In this document: piece after piece, positions 15,277-29,352 of the stretch
Numbering within the stretch: the first letter of the stretch is position 1
Layout of the letters: every line of letters starts with the position of its first letter
Source of the DNA: Spirodela intermedia
Taxonomy: Eukaryota > Streptophyta > Magnoliopsida > Alismatales > Araceae
Assembly (NCBI GenBank): GCA_902729315.2
Contig: LR746276.1
Span: 2,765,169-2,829,168, forward strand
Length of the DNA stretch: 64,000 nt
Reading direction: 5' to 3'
Program-made: the position numbers and the translations under genes
Notes under the pieces: model-generated
What the model saw: the letters and a program-made list of their open reading frames with translations, nothing else
What the model was told of the DNA's origin: nothing
Database searches by the model: none

Positions 15277-17847
15277 CTGCCCTGATCTTGCAGGAAGATA
15301 TAATATACACTCAATGTTGTCGGAACCATACCAGAGGAGCTCCAGAATCTGACTCAACTCACCCACATGTATGTGCCCCATTCTGCCTCTGCTTCTTCGA
15401 TTGCTGACCCTGGATGAAAACACCTATGAATAAAACAGCGACTGAAAGTTACTGACAATGAGCCATTTTCTATGTTGGCAGTAACATGGATCAGAACTAT
15501 TTGACCGGTCCTCTCCCTGCATTCCTGGGGAACCTTACGTCCTTGCAGTACATGTAAGTGATAGGCTGTAATCAGAATTCTGCAGGGCAGAAAGGGTTGA
15601 CCTCTACGGTGCTCTGTTTACTTTTTTCAGGAGTTTTGGGATCAATGCACTATCAGGGCCTTTCCCAAAAGAGCTGGGGCAGCTTAGCAGTCTCGTCTTA
15701 ATGTAAGATCTCTGTCCATGATGTTTGATTTCTCGCTAAGCTGGTCACAGTTGGGAACTCCTCTTTTTCTGCGCGTTCAAATGTTTTATGCCCTTTTTAT
15801 TGCTTCTAAAAATGAGTTAATATTTATGGAATTAGATAAGTCTGCTAGTTAATATTCATGGTCAGATGTTACATTTAGCCACAGTTGTACATTTTAATGA
15901 TTTTATGGAAGTATTTTATGTCCTAGTACTTTAAAAGGATGCAGAATACCTTCCAAGCCTTAAGTTGGTACCTTTTACGGCAGAATGGTCCCTGGCAGGA
16001 CTCAGAAGCAAAAAATAACCTATCTAAAATTCGTTTAGAATAATAAACAATGATCAACAAGTCAGATTGTTCCAACTGTTCGATTGGAAGGAAAACTATT
16101 AATTTAGTCTGGAAACATGACATATGGAAACCGAGTTTTCTTATAGACGTTGAAGGTGCCCCTGTTATAACAATATAATTGGGGTTAATGCTCTCAATTG
16201 TGAATCGATCATTCGCTATCCTTTGATAGGTGAGAGAACAGAATGGAAGAAAAGTAATGAAACCTGCGATTGCTACTGAATAACCTCCTATTACTTTATC
16301 AATAATAAACCCCGCAAGCGCCTTTTTATTCGTTCGCCTCTTCAGTTCCATCCAAGCTCGGTTTTGTCTGAATCTTCGTGGAAGAAGAAGGTTTATGAAT
16401 AATTGATGGGAAACGTATTTCGCATAAGATCCATACGCATGGAAGCCGATATTTCTATTGCTTTGGATGCTTTGAATTCCATCTCTGTCACATGGTGGGC
16501 GTAGGATTCTGACGACGTTTTACCAAATATTACTGTTTCACTGTACAGCTATATAGATTCGGTGAAATAAGCTTGATTTATTCTGCTTTGTACAGAGGGA
16601 TGGGTTCCAACAACTTCAGTGGTTCACTCCCTCCGGAACTTGGAAGCCTTTTAAACTTAGAGCAATGGTAAGTGCTGATTCTAGTCCTGGTATTCTTGTG
16701 CTCTGTTGAATAGAAAAATCAATAATGGCAACCTTCAAATCTAGTCACGCAATGAATTATTCGCACCTAGCATCTTCAGTGGGAAGATGAGACGATTGCT
16801 CCATATTTTCAATGGCAGGTACATGGATAGTTGTGGGCTGAGCGGTGAGATCCCATCATCCTTTTCTAATCTTACGAAGTTAAAGACAATGTAAGTTAGA
16901 TACTCGAAATTTTAGTATATTTTTGATTGAAAGTTCAAGTTCTGTACTCAGCCGTAGTTCCTCTTGGTGGCAGTTGGGCTTCGGACAATCATTTCACCGG
17001 GAAAATACCAGACTTTATTGGAACATACACAAATCTCGAAGATCTGTAAGCTTCATCTGTGGAGATAGTTTTTGAATTACAATCTGTCACTGTTATTCAA
17101 AAAAATCCAGCATATCCTCTGTCCATTATGCATGGGAGCTATTCCTTGTCATTCCATTCTCTCTCTCTCTCTCTCTCGCTGTTGAAAGACTTTCTAACCC
17201 TGAAAATCTTGTTGCAGGAGGTTCCAAGGAAACTCCTTCCAAGGGCCCATACCGTCAAGCTTAGCTAATCTCAACAAATTAAAGAGTTTGTAAGTTATTT
17301 GCGTTCTGTTTGTATAGCTCATATTCGTCAGCACGTGACACATTAACGGCACAAGAACTGATTGACGGTCCGTCACCACAATGCTATTTTTTTAATTTCT
17401 TGTGGGTTGTTCATTCAGGCGTATAGGTGACATTGTGAACGGGAGCTCAACTTTAGATTTTCTGCGGAATATGACTTCCCTGACTACCTTGTAATGTCAC
17501 TGCCCAGACCCGTACAACCTACAGTTATCTTGGTTTTAACGAACTTAAATGATAGTAGTCGTCATATTCTCTCGCAGGATCATCAGAAATGCCAGGATTT
17601 CAGATACTATGCCATCAGACTTCAGCCAATATACAGGATTACTGTCTTTGTGGGTCGATTTTAATATATTTTTCAGGCTAGGTTATCAGATGGGTCAGTG
17701 TCATCAGTCTAATGTTTGCCTCGTTTTCTTCACGGTCTTGTAGGGATTTAAGCTTCAACAATATAACAGGGGAACTTCCAGAGTCCCTTTTCAGCTTGAG
17801 TTCACTTCAATTCTTGTAAGAATTTTTTCGTGCCAAGTTGCATCTTG
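15277..17847 (+). pseudogene. LRR receptor-kinase pseudogene, copy A (exons 3-12 only)
   Basis: Copy of the intact receptor kinase at 43933-51119. Exons 3-12 are present: 15294-15368, 15482-15553, 15631-15702, 16596-16667, 16819-16890, 16974-17045, 17218-17289, 17419-17490, 17578-17649 and 17744-17815. All are 72 bp LRR exons except the first, which is 75 bp. Exon 3 has a 3 bp insertion that creates an in-frame TAA right after its first codon pair. Signal peptide, N-terminal cap, malectin, membrane and kinase exons are missing. From about 15450 to 17847 it keeps a constant offset of 29627 bases from copy B; I noticed a single mismatch within that tract (near 16317). Homology to B stops at 17847 and resumes with sequence downstream of B's stop codon, so exons 13-24 were lost in one deletion. 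Confidence 0.9.
15923..16513 (-). pseudogene. rps1: Mitochondrial rps1-like fragment in the intron of copy A
   Basis: Minus-strand open frame within the 5-to-6 intron of copy A. It can be read without a stop from about 16513 down to 15923. It contains an S1-domain-like stretch ([15 protein letters not shown], then [14 protein letters not shown]) that I associate with plant mitochondrial ribosomal protein S1. The frame also continues upstream of the first ATG, as expected for an internal fragment. I read it as an organelle-to-nucleus DNA insertion carried inside the duplicated gene. The rps1 assignment is from memory of the family; only the open frame and S1-like motif are directly seen. The C-terminal third is not recognised. 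Confidence 0.5.
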
Positions 17848-18168
17848 AATGGAAACTAGTTTATGAGCAATTCTGCCTTAAATCTATTGAACATATTATG
17901 AGCTTATTATATGTTATTATCTGATTGTGAAATCTCATTTATTTCCTCTTAATTGTTGACAAATTAAACCCATTTGGAGAAAATATTTTGCAATCAATAG
18001 TATCTATTGTCCAAGGTTGAGGAATACTATAACAAAAGGGTACATAGATAGTAATTTTGACTATAGTGATGAGAGATGGAGTTGACCTATAAGAAGAAAG
18101 GTTGTACTTTTTAAAGTTAGTTGTCACTCATGCACCTCCTAGTTATGCTCTATTTATAGGTATCTAGT

Positions 18169-18513
18169 TTAGGCTAGTAGGGGCAACTTATCCCAAATCT
18201 CTTTAACTATTACACATATTGAAAATTTCTGAAATTTATTAACATCGACAACACAATGTAGCATATGTATTATTTCACTATTGAGAAGTCTTAAGTGACT
18301 TTTGGAATCCTCTTCAATTATAATCCAAACATTAAAGTTATATGATTGAGTTAAAGTTTTCATTTTATTTCTTCATTAGGAGAAATTTGATACAATCAAG
18401 AGATGAAGCCAAATGATGAATTGTCCATAAAAAATCTGACTCACTAGACTATTAGTCAAGTGATCTATACTTTAAGATTGGTGAGATCTCTAGATAAGCT
18501 TGCTCTGATACTA
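18169..18513 (-). mobile_element. Copia-like gag fragment with primer-binding-site-like motif (R1)
   Basis: A minus-strand frame at 18169-18363 ends its visible part with text such as VIVKEIWDKL, reminiscent of Copia gag proteins. Upstream on the minus strand, 18513-18502 reads TAGTATCAGAGC, one base from the common initiator-methionine tRNA primer site TGGTATCAGAGC. The corresponding unit recurs near 52131-52500 in R2. I could not define LTR edges. This is a weak relic call. Confidence 0.4.
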
Positions 18514-21195
18514 ATTATAAGTCATATTTTACAATTATGAAACATCAATAAGGGGGGAGAAATTGATACTTATGATAGATTAAGAATTTTCTTTTTATAT
18601 ATTTTTTAAATATCTTCTTAAATTTAATCTAATATTAATATTTAGAGAGATGAAGATTACAATCTCAGTCCCTATTTTAGTCTCTAAAATACACTTAATT
18701 TCATAGTAGCAGCCGCTCATACAATCTAAGCTTTACAAGCATGTATTAACCACTAGAATCACAGGTTCTAGATATTATAAATGAACTATATTGCAAGCAC
18801 ACCATAGGTGCCTCAGTGTTCAACACTTTTGAACCAAAAAGCAAAGAGACAAAGAAACAAATAAAATAACTTTTGCCATTACCTTCAATAGAAGATGGAG
18901 AATTTTTACTATGTCAAAGGATCACGTTGAAGCAAGTGGATAGGATAAGAAGCCATTTGAGTTTTTTCTTCAAATATAAACTTTTAGGATGTTGATTTCA
19001 GCAGCAAGACAACAATGTGTAGGATACGGGTTGCAATGAAAGTCACTCTCCTCTAATTTTTTGTTTGATTTCTATGTCCCAATATAGGACAAAATACTCC
19101 TTTTATGTTGGGGCTTATTGGGATGGATTGCACCCTTTAATAGGTCTCTTCAACATGAGCTCCTCACTATTTTGAGCCTGAATAGTTCTTTTGATTTGGG
19201 TTGTACTGATGTTTGGCCTTAGTGACTCTTTTATTTAGGCTACATTGGTGTTTGGGCCTTAATGGCTCTATTATTATTATGTTGATCCTCTAAGCATACT
19301 AGTGGGCTGCACTTGCACATTCTATGCATTTAGGTCTAGTAATTACATGCTATTTATATGCTTTGAATCCTACTACAAAAAAGTTGTTGGATTTTAGGGT
19401 GCACTTAGATCAAAGTGGGAATGGGGTTGACTTGATCATTTTCTAATCTTGACTTATATCACCTTTTCCTGAAATCCCTAATCCTCTTCAAAGTTCCATG
19501 TCATATGCTATTCGAGGCTATAAAGGACTGGAACTAAAGGATTTTTAAGTGGTTCTACCCCTTACCTATGTCCACTCTACATATACAAATTTATTCTTGA
19601 GTTCCACTAAATTAAACATTTCAATGTCAACCATTGATTATTAGGCTCAATTCTCAAATTAATTCACTCTTAAATTTTCTTCTAAATTCATGACTACATT
19701 ATGCTAACAATTGATTAATGGGTAAGGTCTCTAGAGTAATAACATGAAGATTCGATCACAATTTTGTGTCATAACAAATATGAAAGATTTTACCTTGGGT
19801 CTTTTTCAAAATATGATGTTAAGTTATAATGCATCCAGGATTTGAATGACAAGATTCATGATCAAGACTTGATTTTTGTTGTCCTCTTTTTGTAAATATG
19901 TTAGCTGAAGGTGGATAGTACTATGACTTTGATCACTTGAAATAATTACTCAACACATTCCCTTCATGTTGTTTGACTAGTAGAAAATGCCACATGATTG
20001 CTCATAGAACTTTCTTTAGAAAATATTAACTAAACTCTTAAAATTTTAGAGGGGTTAGAGATTATCATTCAAACCTATGTAGATGTTGGAAAGGTACTGT
20101 ATTTATAGATAATTCAAAGTTTAAAGCCTCCTTTATTTTTTGTCCTCTATCAAGGTTTATATTTCTAAAAATAGTTAGAAATTAGAATAGTTAAACAACT
20201 AATATAATGTCCATTAAGGAGTTTTATATCTTGATAAGAAATAAATACATGGTTCTATTAAATTATAATGTCTATATTTGATGTATATCAATTCAATTGA
20301 GTTTGGTAAGAATTTCATAATGTTGAAATAAAATAGTGATTTAGCAATCAAAATTTTTCTAAAACATCTCAAATAAAAACCAATAATTAAGTAGACTTCT
20401 TCAATCATGATTATAAATACTTCTAATCATAATTTAAGTAATTTAAAATATTCAAAATCATTTTCTAAATACATGATTCTATTAAATTATAATGTCTATA
20501 TTTGAAGTATATCAATTCAATTGAGTTTGATAAGAATTCAATATTGTTGAAATAAAATAATTTTTTAGCAATCAAAACTTCTTCAATCATGATTATAAAT
20601 ACTTCTAATCATCATTTAAGTAATTTAAAATATTTAAAATCTTTTGATAACATATATTTACTGATATTTATAAAATCATTTGAACTAAAATGAGTATTTT
20701 GATTTTAATGATTACTTTGATGTGATCATGTAGACCATAGGTGTAATAGGGTTTAATAGTTCTCATACCCGTATTTTGCTCTATGATTTCATATTGATCT
20801 AAATGTCTTAATCACTGATTTTCTTATGGTGTGAATTTATGTAAATATTGATAATTTCTACAGTAATATACATAATAATAATTCCACTAAACTATGAAAT
20901 TCAAGATAATGAGATTCAAAAGCATTCATCGAATTTCTATTTGGGTATTTGCCATTATTATTTTAAGTTCTTCCTCAAATTTTATTTAATTATACTCTTG
21001 ATCAAATATGAAATAATATTTATTTATTCATTCATTAATTTAATAAGAAATAAGCATAATTTGATTATAAATTGGTCTTATGTTTATTTATCATCATAAA
21101 AATGATATTCATTAAATGTTAGAATTAAAGTTATATTTATTGGATATAGTTCTGGCAAGATAAACATGTCTTTTGATGATTTAGAAGAAATCAGA

Positions 21196-24100
21196 ATATA
21201 AGTAGAAACTTTTTACATGTTTACTATATATCATTCAACAAGTGGGTATTTCTTTAGGTTATAATGAATTTCATAATTTGCTTTGGGTAAATTTACCTAA
21301 TTGATCCTTTATATGATTACAATATTTTGAGTTATTAAACTTAACACTCTCTATCTATTTAACCAGTGCTAGTTGTCCTCTGTAATGCACAACCAACCAT
21401 AGTATACATGATTCACATGAATGAATAATCTTCACAAATGTGATACAAAAAATGATGGTGCATGACCTACCTTCGTCAAGTTGTCTACCACTAGTATAGG
21501 AGCTTGTAGACCCCTAGGTGTCAACATGTAATATCCTGTTGTCATGATGCCTAGTAGAACAATTGGCTCTTGCTCTGACTAGCTGTTCCACCTGTAAGTA
21601 TTGCTTCAGGAGCCTTGATTAAATAAAAAGGTATTGATGAGAACAAACACATTGGAAAAACTAATGGATCAAATTGTACGTAATATTCCATATACACGCA
21701 TCACACATTTTTGATCTTTTCGGCACATATCTGAAATTAAATAGTTATCAATAAATAAAGAATGTATTTAAATGATGTCAAGTTTATATATCCTAATTGA
21801 ATGAGTGCTTTTTATGCTCACATTTTGAGTTATAGATTTCTGATTAATCTTTTGCTCAAAATCTTTACTTTCTTTATTGTTGTAGAAGTTGTCAATAATT
21901 ACAAGGAATGCCATGATTCAAGGTAATGATTCATGCATCACATCTTTTGACTTTAGAGTATTTTAAATACTTAAAGAATCAGTTGTTTTGAGTTCTAACT
22001 ATTTGAACGTGTTTCTTTTGAAGAGTAGACATAGGTAAGGGGCTAAACCATAATAAAAATCTCGGTGTCAGCAAAATTTATATTCAGTAAATTAGGAGTT
22101 AAAGATCATAAGAGGAGATAAAAAAATATGAATAGTTGACTGAAAGTTAAAAGGATTAGATCAATTTGATTCTCCAGAATTGATATGTGGGGCCATAACA
22201 TTCAACAAGCAGTATTAAAACCTACCTCAATAAATAGGGAAAAGATTTCTTTGAAGAGTAGACACCATTTGGCTAGCACTTTGAGAAACAACTTGGAAGG
22301 AATCATTGTCAATACACCATGCTATTTAATGGTTGGAATTCTATATTTTTGAAGAAAATGGAAATCTTTATTCAAGCCTTTGATTATCAATTATGGGAAC
22401 TAGTTATAGGTGATCTCACTTACGAAATTGAGAATTGTTTTTTGAGTGTGAGAACATTAATATGTTGACTAGATTTGAAAAAAATTAATAGAATCCTAAC
22501 ATGTGATTATGCCAAAATTATGAAGGGATGACCAAGTTTGAGAAACTGGAATATGTCAAGAGGTTCAAAAGTATGAATTCTTCATTATGGATGAGGAGTA
22601 AATTTTCAAGGTATTTCACATGCTTACATAGATTATAAATGGCCAAAAATACGAAATCAACTTATACTATATTTGAAATGAATATAAACATTTTGATGTC
22701 TTACCCATTTTGAGGAAATCAAAAGTGACTGTAATTGAGGAAAAGACAATTAGAAAAAAAATGCTCTTAATGCTTTATTAGGTTTGCTGCTAACATAAAA
22801 ATTAGGTTAAGATGATGGCATATAAAAGTTTCAGATGAGGATCCCATAGTAGTAATATCAAAAAAACATAGTACATAAAATAAATTTTTATACCCATATC
22901 TTAGTTTTTGAAATCACTTTGATTTGGATATGTTAATCCCTACTCTCTCACTATACCATATTCTGTAAATACTACACTTCCCATAGCAATCTGAAGCATG
23001 ATAATTTCATATAATGAAATCAACTAAATATGTAAATCTATTATTACTATTTAGAAGTTTATTCAATGAATTCTTATATTATTATTTAACAATATTATAT
23101 TCGAGTTTAGACATATCCTATTTTTTACTTTATCTAAATTTCTTTTTTCATCTTCAACATTATGCATTTAAGACTTACACAATCTATTTATTGAAAATAG
23201 TATACTTGTTAAAAAACGTCACTCATACTCTGAGTATTAGTCACTTATCTTACAATGTAATCAAAATAAAATTAAGAAAATAATAGTTTTTATATTTTAA
23301 ATTATTACAATAATAAAATTATTTTCACATTACCATCAGGAAAAATAATATATATATATATTGTTCATTTGTTTAAAGTATAATATTTGAATGTGTGTTT
23401 GATGTCTGGTGATTCCAAAGATTCATTACAATTATGATATAAATACTAAGGGCATACACGTACTCAAGTCATTCAAAAATTACATAAAATGAATTTAGTG
23501 AAAATAATATATGATGTAAAAATTAGTAAGGAATTTGAATGTGACATGTAATAGAGGAAAATATGTCAGAAAAGTCACAAATTAAATTATATGATTATAA
23601 CTAGTCAACCATTAGAATTACTACATATGGATTTATTGGGACCAGTCAAAATATCTACTCATTAGAAAGAGAAATGAATATGTGATTTAGATCATAAAGA
23701 TGATACTCTTGAGGCATTAAAGAAGTTTAGTCATAACATTGAGAGATAAAGTTATTGTGAACTAAGAGAGTCACCATCATGGTATAGAATTTAAAATTGA
23801 AAAACTTGTAGAATTAAGCGATCAAGTAACTTCTCATAAATTATCTTGTGCTAAAATATGTCAACAAAGTGCTGTTGACGAAATGAAGGATTAACTATTT
23901 TAAATAATTTACATAAACATTTTATTTGAGAAAATTTACATTAAAGTCGACTATAAATTCATTAATTTATCAAGATACATATTTTGGATTTCACGTGTCT
24001 ACAATCTCTAGTTTATTTTTGGCAATGGCTGTGGAGAACTAAATATGAAATTGAGTGGTCTAAGAAGCTTGGTCAAACAGCAAGAAGATATTGAGTTGAA

Positions 24101-25064
24101 AATCAAAATTTGATCCAAAAATATTTTCCTAATGCTGAGTAGATTGTTAGGCTCATTCAAAAGTTCAAATTTTGAGGAATGCATTCAAAGGAGTTTAAAC
24201 ATGATCATAGCCAAACAATAATGAAAGGATGGGTTTTTTAAATATTTTAAATTCAAAAAATAAATGATGAAGGTTGAAAGAATGAAAATTTGATTTCTAC
24301 CATTATTGAGGGTGGAATCAATTAAAAAATTAGTAAAGTTTGGACAATAATTTTCAAGAAATCTGAACTGTCTATACTAACAATCAAGTGGACCTTCAAT
24401 AACAAATAAAGTTAAAATAGTGAAGTGATTAGAAATGTTGGAACGCTTAAGGCGTCTACTTGAGGCCTCATCTTCACTTTTACCACAAAAATTTGTCAAC
24501 TTGAGACATCTACCATCTGTGTATATAGTTTGGTTAATCTGATAGAAAAATTTTATTATCTCCCATGTGGTATCTCATGATGAGGACATTTTTCTTAATA
24601 ATTCTTTCATTCTCCACCGTGATTCGTGAAATGATTATCTAGGAATTTGTGTAAGTCTAAGAATTCTATTTCCCATTGCCATAGTTCTTGCTATAGGATA
24701 AAATGTCTTAAAGAATTTTTGTAACATTTTTAGCCATGTTCTAACATTTTTGTCTATGATGTATAACCACTATTTACCTCTATCTTTCAAATAAAATGGA
24801 AAGATAAACAATTTAAGAGCATCTTCTAAAAGATTTTGAAACTTAGTAAATAACATATTCTCAAACAAAAATTAATATGCTCATATGGCTTTTCATCAAT
24901 ACTTCCATCAAATAATTTGAGCATTAGTATGATATCAATATCAACTTCCATATCTTTGGGAAGGCTACAATAAGATGGGGGTTCTAGAATAAAATATATA
25001 TACATTGATTCCATATCTTTATTAAAGATGTGCCTAGAGGAGAATGATCTTTCAATTTTTAGTA
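21196..25064. mobile_element. Block present in R1 only, with Copia integrase relic
   Basis: R2 passes directly from the equivalent of 21195 to the equivalent of 25065 (junction near 55283), so this 3.9 kb is inserted in R1 or deleted from R2. On the plus strand at about 23598-23890 a broken frame reads like the Copia integrase core: PLELLHMDLLGPVKI, then DDTLEALKKFS and HHGIEFK, with several stops and shifts. A region near 22020-22080 resembles 29060-29110 (the turn 'gagctgaaccattataa'), hinting at nested related elements. A 93-codon minus frame at 24826-25107 is not recognised. Confidence 0.5.
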
Positions 25065-28000
25065 CTACTAATGCTGATTCTAAAGATTTTCTGATAAACA
25101 AGCCCAATAGTATTTTTTCTTTGATGATATGAAAGTAAGCTTTCTTTCGAAACTTAATTCAAACCATGGAAGTAACATAACAAAAAAGAAATTTCAATGC
25201 ACTGCCCAAATTATTTCACTCAATTCTCAAATTTTTGTGTTCCATTAGGTCCTCCCATGTTGAGCTTGCTTAGTTTTTTTTTTTGATAATTTAAGAAAAT
25301 AAGAAATAAAATAAAATTTTGTGCCTAATCAAACAAACGAGCAAAAGAAACTAATAGTTTATTTATCACAATCATCCCTAGTACTACAATTTGTTGTTTT
25401 TATCAAAACTATCAAATTTCAAATATCTATAAACTGAATTCAAAGCAAGAATTAATAAATTTTGTGAATTCAGGTCGTCCATAGAGATGATGATCAATCT
25501 CAATACCATTTTTTTTCTACATGTTTCACTGATATAATAAAACATCAAAGAACCAAAAAAAGAAGAAGTTTCTTGATGCTTGAATGTTCTAAAAAGTGTT
25601 TGAGCTTTAAATTTTCTAAGTATTATGTGCACCAACACACATTGATAGATGACTCAAGCCTTGTAAAATATTCATGTAAAAATGGTAGAAGAAATTAAAA
25701 AATAAAGGACAATAAATAAAGTTTAAATCAAGAAAAAAAGGGAGGAGAGAGAAAGTATGATCAGTGGTAGGGTACCCCCCCAGTGGTGAAATATGAAGAG
25801 GATTTGAGTTTAATTCTAATAAAATTAAGTAATCTTTTGAAATAAAATAATTCAAATGATCATAATAATGTAAACTTTCATCAAAATAACTAAAATTATG
25901 AATATAACTAAAAAAAATGAAATAAAAACAAAAATTATCATTTGGAAGTAAAATAGGAAAATGATTTTTATTTCTATCCTTAATAAAAATTGAGTGATCT
26001 ATCAAACTAAATGAATTTGAATAATCTTAATGAAGTTAAATTTCAGTGGAAACATTAAAATTTCACGAGCAACAACTAAAAAAGTGAAATCAATGCACAA
26101 ACTTGACCTCTACAATAAAAAGTGAAATCAAATTGGCAAGTGCCCATGTTGCATCACTCATCTCTAGTTGTCACCTATAGAGAATTCTACTAAAAATCTT
26201 TTCAAATTCATGGACTCACTTATTATTCACATCTAAAAACCTTCCTCCATTTTTCCTAGAGCTTTCTTCTAATCTTCATGCGAAAATCTTAACAATTACT
26301 AAAAAATTCTGAATTCTCTTTATTTGTTTCAGTGCCCAAAATTTTATGGTAGTTTGTGTATGTGTATGAAGTAGCACAAAATGTTGAGCTCTTCCCTTGT
26401 TGACATATGCTGACATGGGCTATAAACCCTTGACATGTCCTCCTATTAATGTAGCCATGTATTGCTGCATATTTTGGTAATTATTTTCTTAAATTTTAAA
26501 TTACTTAAAATTACTAGAAAATATCTTCATAAATTTCTTGAAAAATATATTTTTTATATTTTAACTTCACCATTAATTTTGTTAATTTAAAAAATAAAAA
26601 TATATTCATATACCATCTTAATATATTATGAAAGTTATCAAATTAAATGTAAACTAATCACAATTTCAAAATCAGTAATAATATATTTTAACATTAATAA
26701 TTAGTATTTAACATTTATTACCTAGAAATTGGTTTTATTTTAGCTTAATTATTATATAAAAGTAAATCATTATCACATCCCGTAATGAAAATCATTCCAA
26801 GTTCCTTAGCAATAGACATAGAGAATAATTTATGATTAAGAGTCATTCAAAACCTCAGATTTAAATGCATGAATGGTTTTAGATGGAAGTACTTGGCTTA
26901 GACATTGAGTAAGTTATGATAACAAGCTTCGACGATAAACTTTTATCTCTATTTTTTAAATACTCTTAAAAATGGCATTCAAAATTTCACATCCTAGAAT
27001 CATCACTTATAACCAACAAATATGAGTCACCATATGTTTGACAAATTATACAACCACTTAATAATGTTATTCATTCTATAATTCTGAATCATGTACCTCA
27101 TGATTTCAAGTTTATTTACCTTTTATTTATAATGAAATTATACAATGGGGACATATAGTTGTTTCCTCATTTTTTTTTTTCTAATGAGAGGAGAGTGGAT
27201 CATCACTTCTCTTGTCTAATGACCTGACTTTTTGAGCTTTCACATTGTCTTATTCTTTTTTCAACTAGACATGTAGCTTTTTCTCATAACGTTTTCTTCT
27301 TCTTTTCCTTCTTTTTTGCAATGAGAGGAGAGTGTATGAGTACTTTCTTTATCTAATGCCTTACTTTTGGAGCTTTAAATTTTCATTTTTATTTACTAAT
27401 AGATATTAGACCAGACATTTCAATTCTCCTCATGATGATTTTAGCTGAAAATATAGAATATGAATAAAACTTGTGTTTAATAAAATTTTAAATTCTAAAA
27501 TAATTCTATTGAATGTTTAAAAACTAAATATTGAGTGTTTATTTTTTCATTAGTTAATGTCAATGGCTCAATTCTTATATTTAAGTGTTTTTTTCTTACT
27601 ATGATGTTACTTGAAAATTCCTTCTAACTTAAAAAAAATTGATTATCTCAATTTCATAAACATGTTTTTAAAATCTTAAATGTAACTTTTCCAGCTTAAT
27701 GACTTTTCAAACTAAAATTGATTTTCAAAACTTAAATGAGAAATAATTAGATTTATTCTTTCAACTTTAATCACTAAAATAGAAATAGTTTATTGTTTAA
27801 AATTGAATAATTATAAATTCTTAGGTAATGCATATTAATAATGTCAAGTGTCTAGATTATAATTTAATGAAAATATTTGCAGCTGATGTTTTGAATTCTA
27901 AAGTTATCATGAATTTTCTGCCATAAATTATTATTTTATTTTATGTTGTTGAAAATGTCAATAATTATTAAGAATGACAATGATTCAAAGTAATGATTTG

Positions 28001-29352
28001 GGTATTGTATTATGTGTATAATATTTTAAATAAAATATCAATATGAAAATCTAATTGATATAATAGATGCCCATCTTTTGAAAGTATTTCCCTTCTAATC
28101 ATTTTCGATTGAGTTAATTGATTGAATAAGAACTATTTAAATGTTATTATATTTTTTTAAATATTTTTTTGCATTAATTAAGAAATAAAATTTTAATATC
28201 ATATGTTGATAAAGTAATAATTTCAAATATTGATCTGAAGAGAGTATCTCTACCTGAAACTTGTTTTATTTGAGGTGTTTTTGATTTTACTAAATTTCAA
28301 AGTTATTACTCTATTTTAAGATACATTTATAGTTGAATTTTAAATAATAACAGATTTACACTAGATGTGCCTTATGTGATAGCATCAAAGATATATGCCA
28401 AAACTTAATGATTACATTTATTTGTTAACTTTAGAGGATATCAACAATTGAAGGATGTGTTGCGTTACTATCCACCAGTTCGAATTCCCAACTATTTTGA
28501 GACGTTAATATTAGATAATGACAAAAGAAGGGGAAATCCTAGTTTGAGTTTCTTTATAACATTAACCATTATATAATGGCTAATAAATTTAAAATGATCA
28601 TATTCTTGATCACTCTATGATTTTGAAATTCCTTCTATTGATTTTTTGGAAATATTTTCATGAAACTTGAGTGGTCTTTAAAGCTGGATTCCATAGCAAG
28701 AAGACAATGTGTTGAGAAATAATTCTTGATTGAAAAATCATATTTCCCAAGTTGATTTCATCAACTTTGTCTTCTGCAATTAGATAGTTTCTAGATATGA
28801 AGAGGGGGGAAATCTGGTAGAATTAAAATATCTATCTCCAAATATGGGATGAGTTTCAAGTCTTCACCAAATATAAGAAAAAAATATTAGTGTTTCATAT
28901 TACATTCCTCAAGAAGAGTTTGAGCCATGTAATACATTGTGGCCCACTTGGAACTTGATATCTACAAGATAATTTTGGGGTGAATTATAAGAGATATATC
29001 TCAATAATAAGTGGTTGGCACTAGATATTGATTTTATATAACCCAAGAATGGAGTGTTCTTTAAGACTGGGCATAGGCAACGAGCTGAACCATTATAAGA
29101 ATCTTGGTATCCTTAAGATCATGAAAATTAGAATAGTTTTCCTAAATTCAGAATTAAGAAAAAATTAATTTCACCCCCTGTTCATGGTCTAAGTGCAACC
29201 TAAAAATCCAATAATTGGACTATCAGATTTTGTCTTGAGATTTTGCTTCCCTATAGTGACTAATTTAACTTATATGTTTCTATCATCCTACTCTAACATT
29301 TTAACGTTCTTATAGCATTGGTTGAAGTGTTTTATGCTCCATACGTATTGTG

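Noticed and set aside
17059-17268. 69-codon frame repeated exactly at 46686-46895
   Set aside because: It covers an intron and exon 9 in the wrong frame; the identity reflects the A/B duplication, not a conserved peptide.
23014-23283. 89-codon plus-strand frame, hydrophobic
   Set aside because: Very AT-rich stretch giving Leu/Tyr/Phe codons by composition; no start context or family resemblance.
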